From: Pantoea sp. At-9b
GTDB taxonomy: Bacteria; Pseudomonadota; Gammaproteobacteria; Enterobacterales; Enterobacteriaceae
DNA: 64,000 nt
NCBI RefSeq assembly: GCF_000175935.2
Contig: NC_014838.1
Location: 496,001 to 560,000, forward strand
Reading direction: 5' to 3'
Position numbers and translations under genes: made by a program. Positions 55,966 through 62,198 of the stretch are shown piece by piece (within the stretch, counting starts at the first letter, position 1; each line of letters begins with the position of its first letter). The notes beneath the pieces were generated by a model that ran no database searches, was not told where the DNA came from, and was given only the letters and a program-made list of their open reading frames with translations.

Positions 55966-57984
55966 ATGCAATTAACCCCCCTTGCGCTGTGGCCAGGCAG
56001 CATCCTGCTGGCTTTTACCCCACACGCCTTTGCCGATAACACCAGCCAGACCGACACTCTCGTGGTGACCGCCAGCAAACAAGCACCGACAGCAGCATCT
56101 TCACGCAACGTATCGGCGGTAAAAGTCGATAGCAGTACGCTGACCGATGCCAATGTCAGCCGCACCGATCAGTTATCCCGTGTGCTGCCCGGTTTACAAA
56201 TGGGCAACAGCGGCAGCCTGCTGTTTCAGTCGGTGTCGCTACGCGGCATCTCCTCAGCACAGGATTTTTATAATCCGGCGGTAAGTTTTTACGTCGATGG
56301 CGTGCCGCAATTGTCTACCCTCGCCATGCAGCCGCTGTTGGATGTGGATAGCGTCGAGATGCTGCGTGGCCCGCAGGGTACGCTGTATGGCAAAAGCGCT
56401 CAGGGCGGAATTATCAATATTGTGACGCATCAGCCTGACAGTACCGCGCGCGGTTACCTCGAAGGCGGTTATGCCAGCCGCGACGGCTATCACGGCAAAT
56501 TGCAACTGAGTGGGCCGATACAGGATGGGCTGTTGTACGGTAGCGCCACGCTACTGCGTCAGGTGGATAACGGTGCGATGACCAACCCGGCAACGGGTAG
56601 CGATCACCTTGGTGGCTCTCGCATCAATGCCGGTAATGTCAAACTGCGGCTGGCTCCGGATGGTCAACCATGGGAAGCCACCGCGGATGTGACCGAAACC
56701 TGCACCCACGCCACCCAGGATACCTACGTGCCCTTTGCCAATGTCAACAGCCGTACACTGGCGATTGATGCCGGTGGCGGCGATCCTTACCTGCGCAGTT
56801 GCAGCCACAGTCAGTCCCTGAGCGGACGCTATAACGGTGACGACTGGATCATCAGCCTGGTGACAGCGTGGCAGCAGCAAAATTACGATCGTAAATTCCC
56901 GTACAGCGGCTACACCGCTAACCTGCCCGAACGCTGGAACCAGAATGTACAGGAATTGCGTGCTGCGACGCGCGGTAATGACACCCTTGATGCGGTATTT
57001 GGCCTCTATCGCCAGGACACGCGTGAAGCAATGGATTCACATTACGATTACGCTGGCAGCGCCATCACCGCCACCCGTTCGCACACCCAGGCGGAAACCC
57101 TCGCGGCTTACAGCGACCTGACCTGGCACGTGACGTCGCGCTGGGATCTCGGAGCCGGGCTACGTTTTTCTCATGACAAAGCGGAAACGCGCTACAACGG
57201 CAATAGCCTGGGCTACGCGTGGGGCGACAGCAACAGCACGCGTGATAACCAGTGGCTGGGGCAACTCTCCAGCGGCTACCAATTGACCGATGCCTGGCGG
57301 CTGTATGCCCGTATCGCCCAAGGTTATAAACCGGCTGGTTTTTCTATTTCGCCCGTCGCTGGTACTTCTGCCGATCCTTACGATGCCGAGCGTTCCATCA
57401 ACTATGAAGTTGGCAGCCGTTACCAGCAGGGGAACGTACAGCTCGATGGTGCGCTGTTCTCTACCCACACGCGCAACCTGCAACTCTATTCAGGACCCGT
57501 GGGCTATCAGACGCTAAGCAACGCGGGGAGTGCAGATGCCAGCGGTGCGGAATTCAATGCTAACTGGCAGTTTACGCCAGGCTGGTCGTGGGGCGTCAAT
57601 GGCAGCTATGTTCATTCAGCGTTTAGCGATGACAGCGAAAGCTATGCCGGTAAGCGTGTTCCCTTTGTGCCACGCTATGCGGCAGGCAGCAACGTGACAG
57701 GGAATATCGAAACGCCGTTTGGATCGCTGATGCCGCGTGCCGCCATCAATCTGGTGGGGCCGCAATATTTTGATGGTGACAACACGCTGCGCCAGGGGAG
57801 TTACACCACCACCGACCTGCGTCTTGGCTGGCAGGCCACGCAACGCATCACCGTCTCCGCTTATATTGATAACCTGTTTGACCGTCGTTATCGCACCTAT
57901 GGTTTCCTCAGTGGCACCACCGCATTCGCGCAGGTCAATAATGGTCGCACTGCGGGTATTGATGTCCGCGTGGATTTGTTCTGA
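55966..57984 (+). CDS. fyuA: TonB-dependent receptor, FyuA-like (ferric yersiniabactin/pesticin receptor)
   Basis: A 672-residue outer-membrane protein, nearly the length of Yersinia FyuA (673). A signal peptide ends near FA-DN (about residue 23), then DTLVVTASK is the TonB-box region, and the plug domain has ISSAQDFYNPAVSFYVDGVP and MLRGPQGTLYGKSAQGGIIN, which follow FyuA closely. The barrel ends RTAGIDVRVDLF with the terminal aromatic. It imports ferric-yersiniabactin or a related siderophore. The chosen ATG starts the signal peptide; the long upstream frame overlaps the regulator region and is rejected. No yersiniabactin synthesis genes are in the window. Confidence 0.92.
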   Translation: MQLTPLALWPGSILLAFTPHAFADNTSQTDTLVVTASKQAPTAASSRNVSAVKVDSSTLTDANVSRTDQLSRVLPGLQMGNSGSLLFQSVSLRGISSAQDFYNPAVSFYVDGVPQLSTLAMQPLLDVDSVEMLRGPQGTLYGKSAQGGIINIVTHQPDSTARGYLEGGYASRDGYHGKLQLSGPIQDGLLYGSATLLRQVDNGAMTNPATGSDHLGGSRINAGNVKLRLAPDGQPWEATADVTETCTHATQDTYVPFANVNSRTLAIDAGGGDPYLRSCSHSQSLSGRYNGDDWIISLVTAWQQQNYDRKFPYSGYTANLPERWNQNVQELRAATRGNDTLDAVFGLYRQDTREAMDSHYDYAGSAITATRSHTQAETLAAYSDLTWHVTSRWDLGAGLRFSHDKAETRYNGNSLGYAWGDSNSTRDNQWLGQLSSGYQLTDAWRLYARIAQGYKPAGFSISPVAGTSADPYDAERSINYEVGSRYQQGNVQLDGALFSTHTRNLQLYSGPVGYQTLSNAGSADASGAEFNANWQFTPGWSWGVNGSYVHSAFSDDSESYAGKRVPFVPRYAAGSNVTGNIETPFGSLMPRAAINLVGPQYFDGDNTLRQGSYTTTDLRLGWQATQRITVSAYIDNLFDRRYRTYGFLSGTTAFAQVNNGRTAGIDVRVDLF

Positions 57985-58036
57985 TCAAGCTGAATGTCAC
58001 GCCGTTACGGAAGGGGTGATCGAGGTTAACTGGTTC

Positions 58037-58134
58037 ATGAGCCGAATATGATCTATTATTCGGCTCATAGTATGAGCCGAATAGGTGATGTTATCGGCTC
58101 ACCCAGTGAGCTGATTAGCAAAACATTCGGCTCA
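58037..58134. promoter_or_regulatory. three tandem palindromes upstream of the fic gene
   Basis: Units of about 35 bp each carry TGAGCCGAATA and its complement TATTCGGCTCA. The first pair (58038-58067) is perfect with 11-bp arms and an 8-bp spacer; the second (58073-58101) lacks one base; the third (58107-58134) is degenerate in its left arm. The array ends 26 bp before the fic ATG, so the promoter must lie in or next to it. A DNA-binding protein, possibly Fic's own C-terminal winged helix, is the likely ligand. Confidence 0.8.
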
Positions 58135-58159
58135 CTGCCTGATTAACCCGAGGTAAAAC

Positions 58160-59272
58160 ATGTGGATATGGCAACAGCCTGACTGGCCGATCTTTCACTG
58201 GCAGGATGCGCAATTACTCCCCTGCCTGAGGCACCTGCAACAACAGCGCGGTGTGTTGTTAGGACGAGCCAGCATTGCCGACAACAGCGATCAACAAACG
58301 CTGGACACCCTGCTGACCAACATCCTCTCCTCATCCGCCATTGAGGATGAGCGCGTGAATGCTCAGTCGGTAAGGTCATCTCTTGCCCGCCGCCTGGGCG
58401 TGTCGCTAGACCAACCTTACCCGGTATCTGAGCGTTCAGAAGGATTGGCTGCTATGATGATGGATGCCATCACCCTGCGCGATCAACCTTTAACCCTCGA
58501 TCGTTTATGTGGCTGGCATCGCTGGTTGTTTCCCGCTAATGAATGGTCAGTACAACGGGTGAATACAGGTAGCCTGCGAGGCGATGAGCCAATGCAGGTT
58601 GTTTCTGGCCGCATCGATCGCCCCACGGTTCACTTTGAAGCCCCGCCACGTGCAGGCTTAGAAGCGCGACTACAACAATTTATCAGCTGGTTTAATGATA
58701 GCCGCGCAGATGTGCTGCTCGACCCACTGTTACGCGCCGGATTATGCCACTTGTGGTTTGTCACCTTACATCCCTTCGATGATGGCAATGGGCGCATTAC
58801 GCGTGCGTTAACCGATCTGGCGCTGGCGCAGGCTGATAGCCAAAGTATTCGTTTATATGCCATGTCAGCATCAATTCTGGCGCGGCGCACTGACTATTAC
58901 CGCATTTTGCAGGAAACTCAGCACGGAGGAATGGATGTCACGGCCTGGCTGGTGTGGTTTCTGGAGGTATTGAAGGATAGCCTCGAACAGGCATTGCAGA
59001 CGGTAACAAGCACGCAACAAAAAGCGCGTTTTTGGTCAAACCATCGTGATGCTGAGCTGAGTGCTGAACAGTCGAAAGTATTGAACCGTTTGCTGGATGG
59101 CGGCGAACAAGGATTTACCGCAGGTATCAGTGCCAGCCAGTATCAAAAAGTGGCGAAAGTCAGTAAAGCAACGGCAACGCGCCATCTGACCGAGTTACTG
59201 GAAAAAGGTTATCTGGAAAAGTTGCCGGGAGGCGGTCGGAGTACCCGCTATCAGATCAAATATTCAGATTGA
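58160..59272 (+). CDS. Fic-domain protein with DUF4172 and C-terminal winged helix
   Basis: A 370-residue protein. The opening MWIWQQPDWPIFHW is typical of DUF4172; the Fic active site HPFDDGNGRITR (catalytic H204) is intact, so it can transfer AMP or a related nucleotide to target proteins. Upstream lies S58-x3-E62-D63, close to the (S/T)xxxE(G/N) inhibitory helix of class II Fic proteins, with aspartate where G/N is usual. Residues about 305-368 look like a winged helix (YQKVAKVSKATATRHLTELLEKG). CGAGG precedes the ATG. The preceding palindrome array suggests autoregulation. Confidence 0.92.
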   Translation: MWIWQQPDWPIFHWQDAQLLPCLRHLQQQRGVLLGRASIADNSDQQTLDTLLTNILSSSAIEDERVNAQSVRSSLARRLGVSLDQPYPVSERSEGLAAMMMDAITLRDQPLTLDRLCGWHRWLFPANEWSVQRVNTGSLRGDEPMQVVSGRIDRPTVHFEAPPRAGLEARLQQFISWFNDSRADVLLDPLLRAGLCHLWFVTLHPFDDGNGRITRALTDLALAQADSQSIRLYAMSASILARRTDYYRILQETQHGGMDVTAWLVWFLEVLKDSLEQALQTVTSTQQKARFWSNHRDAELSAEQSKVLNRLLDGGEQGFTAGISASQYQKVAKVSKATATRHLTELLEKGYLEKLPGGGRSTRYQIKYSD

Positions 59273-59280
59273 TGCCAAAC

Positions 59281-59348
59281 GTAGCAGCGCGATTTATCGT
59301 GCGGTTTTCTGACATTGCATCACATTGCGCGATAAATCGCGCCGCTAC
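59281..59348. repeat. dispersed palindromic repeat, 68 bp
   Basis: GTAGCAGCGCGATTTATCG opens and GCGATAAATCGCGCCGCTAC closes the element. It lies between the 3' ends of the convergent fic and yebG genes. Fifth copy in the window. Confidence 0.88.
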
Positions 59349-59357
59349 GGGATAACA

Positions 59358-59385
59358 ACCACGCCGTCCTTGACGACGGCGTGGT
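59358..59385. terminator. bidirectional hairpin between fic and yebG
   Basis: An 11-bp perfect stem ACCACGCCGTC / GACGGCGTGGT with a 6-nt loop, 6 bp before the yebG stop. No strong T-run on either strand; it may end both convergent transcripts. Confidence 0.55.
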
Positions 59386-59391
59386 GTTAAA

Positions 59392-59739
59392 TCAGGCGGC
59401 TTTTACCGCGCGCGGTTTCTTTTCCGGTGCATCCGCCGGTGCCGCTTCGGCCTCATCGGCTTTAGCCGTCTCGCCGGGGGCCGTCTCTTCGGCATTTACC
59501 GGTTCCGGCAGTTTGCTGGTACGCAGGATATGCTGCACCGCGTCTTTCTGCTCAGCCAGTTGCAGGCCCAGCGCTTCCGCCTGACCTTCATCCATTTCAG
59601 GGTTGTTTTGCAGCAACCAGTCAGTAAAGGCATCAGCCATGTCGAGCATCTTGTCCCAGGCATCTGCGTCTTTTTTATTGGCAAACGTCATTTTTTCTTC
59701 ACCCTTTCTGACCACAACATATTTGGTTTCGACTGCCAT
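59392..59739 (-). CDS. yebG: YebG, SOS-induced DNA-damage protein
   Basis: A 115-residue protein opening MAVETKYVVVRKGEEKMTFA with ANKKDADAWDKMLDMAD, the YebG signature, and an acidic/basic low-complexity tail. Its cellular role is unclear but it is a member of the LexA regulon in Escherichia coli. The ATG with GAGGTG is preferred over an in-frame ATG 12 bp upstream. A near-consensus LexA box sits 13 bp upstream of the start. Confidence 0.93.
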   Translation of the reverse strand: MAVETKYVVVRKGEEKMTFANKKDADAWDKMLDMADAFTDWLLQNNPEMDEGQAEALGLQLAEQKDAVQHILRTSKLPEPVNAEETAPGETAKADEAEAAPADAPEKKPRAVKAA

Positions 59740-59752
59740 GATGCACCTCATT

Positions 59753-59772
59753 AGCTGTATTTATATACAGTA
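59753..59772. promoter_or_regulatory. LexA (SOS) box of yebG
   Basis: AGCTGTATTTATATACAGTA carries the CTGT-N8-ACAG core of the LexA consensus with the AT-rich middle, directly upstream of yebG. Confidence 0.92.
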
Positions 59773-59812
59773 TATTCCGAATTATCGTTGTCAGGCAATG
59801 GTTTTTTGCCTG

Positions 59813-60607
59813 TCAGGCGATCAATTCCTGCAAAAAATCCGCGAGTGCTTTGCGCGGATCATCCTCTTCAGAGACGATCATCTCAATCCCCCACTGCCCC
59901 AGCACTTCTTTCGCCACCGGATTATTACGGTTGGTAAACAGGTAGGATTTCGGTCGTGCCGATGCCAGCCCAGTGCGCCCCCACATCTTGGTCAGCCGGT
60001 AAAACAGCAGACGGATGTTAAAGTCACTGATGCTGTAGCCGACAAACAACACCGAGTTGCCCATCACATCGTGTGTCAGCTTAATATCCAGCGGCGAATC
60101 GAAGTAGAGTCGCTCAAAATAGCTGCTTTCGTCGAGAACAATCGAGGTATCATCGTCAAAATCACCGTGTAATTTAATGATATGGCGCTTATCTTCGGTG
60201 AGCGACACCAGGTCAGCCGCGTTCGCTACCTTGCTGTAGGGCACGCCATGCGCCTCGTGCGCCATCTCCAGCCAGCGGTCGTAATTGGTGGTGTAGATGC
60301 GCGAGAAATTACCCTGGGTGATCATGGTGTGGATTTCGGAACTGCGCACATCGATATCCGGGCGGTGCCATTCGCGGTCCATCCAACTGCGTAACGGACC
60401 AAGTGAACCTTTGCGTTGTTTGTAATATTCCGCCAACGACAGATGGGTGCCGTAGGTATTGAAGATTTTCGGATCGTAGCCCAGTTCATTGGCGAGATGC
60501 GCAATTAACTCATGCCACTCCGGCAGGCCGAGGTTGCGCGAAATCCCTGCCCCGGCGAACAGGATCAGCTTTCCGGCGTCGTAGGCACGTTTCAGTTCCG
60601 GTTTCAT
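59813..60607 (-). CDS. SIR2-like NADase effector, KomC-like
   Basis: A 264-residue SIR2_2 family protein. The NAD-binding loop LILFAGAGISRNLGLP (G19-S23), TTNYD (N108) and the catalytic histidine in KLHGD (H147) are all present, as is GYSISDFN (about 190-197). In bacterial antiphage systems (Thoeris, DSR, SIR2-Ago, Kongming) such proteins destroy NAD when triggered. The start ATG follows GAGG with 6 nt spacing and overlaps the stop of the HAM1-like gene by 4 nt, so the two are made in fixed ratio. A longer frame adds 45 residues and is rejected. The HAM1 partner points to the KomBC complex. Confidence 0.88.
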   Translation of the reverse strand: MKPELKRAYDAGKLILFAGAGISRNLGLPEWHELIAHLANELGYDPKIFNTYGTHLSLAEYYKQRKGSLGPLRSWMDREWHRPDIDVRSSEIHTMITQGNFSRIYTTNYDRWLEMAHEAHGVPYSKVANAADLVSLTEDKRHIIKLHGDFDDDTSIVLDESSYFERLYFDSPLDIKLTHDVMGNSVLFVGYSISDFNIRLLFYRLTKMWGRTGLASARPKSYLFTNRNNPVAKEVLGQWGIEMIVSEEDDPRKALADFLQELIA

Positions 60608-61164
60608 GCCAATCCTCGTGATGTTTTTAAGAATGTGGCGAAGCGATCGAGCGCCAGCCGACGCATCGAAATCTCGTTTTTCAGCTCGCCCATCTCGGCA
60701 AAGGTTTGGGTATGCCCGTCCGGGATAAACACACAATCCCACTGAAACTGACGCGGCCCCGCCGCCTGCGCGGCAATGGTGCCACGGACTTCGCCTTCAA
60801 ACAGGTACATTTTACGGCCATCGCAATACCCCAGTACGGTTTTGGCGGTCACGCTTTGGCTCTCCAGCCCCTGCACCAGCTTGGTAAAACGCTCCGCTTC
60901 AAGACGATGCCAGAAAATGCGTGTCAGTCCGGCCGGTAGGCCGTTTAACCCATCCAGATACAAGCCGGTATGCTCGACAAACAGCGGGCGGCCGATGATC
61001 GAAAATGCCTTGGTGAGCTTATCGCGCACCAGCTCGACTTCATTTTCGGTCTGAATCTCTTCGATGCGTCGGGCGATAGGGATCACCTCAACGCCGACCG
61101 GCTCCAGGATGGTGCGGACTTCGGCCAGTTTATGCACATTGGCGGACAGGAAGCGTATTTTCAT
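60604..61164 (-). CDS. HAM1/ITPase-fold protein, KomB-like dITP sensor candidate
   Basis: A 186-residue protein of the ITPA/RdgB family: MKIRFLSANVHK matches the SGNxxK opening, and the QWDCVF block matches the GWDPCF purine loop. The usual catalytic (E/D)D(S/T) is altered: E64-H65-T66 replaces the aspartate by histidine, and the SHR end motif reads S166-M167-R168. It is therefore probably a nucleotide binder rather than a pyrophosphatase. Translationally coupled to a SIR2-like gene, as KomB is to KomC. No adenosine deaminase (KomA) lies next to it. The ribosome site is weak; the 236-bp upstream gap holds an ACGGCGG / CCGCCGT hairpin and the likely promoter. Confidence 0.85.
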   Translation of the reverse strand: MKIRFLSANVHKLAEVRTILEPVGVEVIPIARRIEEIQTENEVELVRDKLTKAFSIIGRPLFVEHTGLYLDGLNGLPAGLTRIFWHRLEAERFTKLVQGLESQSVTAKTVLGYCDGRKMYLFEGEVRGTIAAQAAGPRQFQWDCVFIPDGHTQTFAEMGELKNEISMRRLALDRFATFLKTSRGLA

Positions 61165-61400
61165 TGCAACCAGTTGATTTTAAATGGGTGAATAGCAGCA
61201 TTTATGATTTTATGATGCAGGATAGCTGCTTTTGATGACCGTTTTTTGTGACGGCGGTTTTAGTTCCGCCGTATTTGAGAGGATAGTGCAGTTTATTTTG
61301 AATGCAACTGTTTGACGCATAAATAGAAACCGGCGTTGCGCGCTGTGCAAAGCTGGCTGCCGCCTCCTGTCTGACAGGGATGATGCTGATGCGCCATCGC

Positions 61401-62198
61401 TCAGGAGATTTGCCCCCAGGCACTCACGAACGTCAACGCCGTTTCAATAAATCCTGGATCTGCACGCAGGTTGGTCATGGCATCGATATCGTTCTGAGTG
61501 AGTAGCTTCAGTGTCAGCAGCGCTGGCACTGACTGTGCGGTCGTCGCTGCCCAGAAGGCATCGGCAGGACTGTTATCGCCAATTTGACCTTCGAGCGTAA
61601 GATGCCCAATGTTGCAAAGCCCTCGCTCCCGTAACCGGCCCGGAAGCTGGTCGGCCCAGAACATGTCGGAACCAATAGATTGCTCGAGGAGAGTGACTCC
61701 GGCTTGCGCTATCTTGCGGAACAACGGGTTCTCCGTTCTTAAGCTCGGCTGTAAACTCACATCTTCAACCACCAACCACCCTCCCGGTCGGACCCACGTC
61801 ACCGCTCGATTCAATACCTGTTCGCGTTCAGATAAGTGGCACAGCAGAGCCCGAATATGTACCACGTCAAAGGAGGCAGCAGGAAAATCATCAGTCTCTG
61901 CATTATGCTGAATCACCCGAATGCCGGGTATAACGGTGAGGAATCGGGTGTCGATATCGGTAGCGGTGATCGTTGCGTCAGGGTATCTGCTGGCTAACCA
62001 GCCAGCCAGCGATCCAGCACCTGCACCCACATCGAGGATGGCAGACTTAGCAGGAAGATGAAGTTGTTCAAAAACGGCCTGGCTCAGCGGGTCGAAGGCG
62101 CGTTCCAGGGTGCGTAACCGCGCCAATTGGCCAGCATGCTGATCACCAAGGTAACTGCTGATGTAACCGGGCTTTACAGCAATGTCAGGTGTGATCAC
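61401..62198 (-). CDS. SAM-dependent methyltransferase of the terpenoid locus
   Basis: A 265-residue class I methyltransferase with motif I ILDVGAGAGS (54-63), an acidic motif-II residue in ATDIDTRF, and LLCHLSEREQVLNRA after it. The start is GTG, preceded by GGAGGT with 6 nt spacing, and the start overlaps the stop of the terpene synthase-P450 gene (GTGA, 4 nt). Coupled translation means it acts on the same pathway, for example as an O-methyltransferase for a hydroxyl or carboxyl made by the P450, or as a C-methyltransferase acting on the prenyl diphosphate before cyclisation. The sequence does not decide which. Confidence 0.85.
   Translation of the reverse strand: MITPDIAVKPGYISSYLGDQHAGQLARLRTLERAFDPLSQAVFEQLHLPAKSAILDVGAGAGSLAGWLASRYPDATITATDIDTRFLTVIPGIRVIQHNAETDDFPAASFDVVHIRALLCHLSEREQVLNRAVTWVRPGGWLVVEDVSLQPSLRTENPLFRKIAQAGVTLLEQSIGSDMFWADQLPGRLRERGLCNIGHLTLEGQIGDNSPADAFWAATTAQSVPALLTLKLLTQNDIDAMTNLRADPGFIETALTFVSAWGQIS

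Noticed and set aside
58037..58134. Palindrome array as a CRISPR or plasmid iteron set
   Set aside because: The units are inverted repeats with no constant-length spacers and there are no cas or replication genes; an operator array fits better.
60607..60742. N-terminal extension of the SIR2-like protein
   Set aside because: The extra 45 residues are out-of-frame sequence of the HAM1-like gene; the internal ATG has a proper ribosome site and the ATGA overlap.
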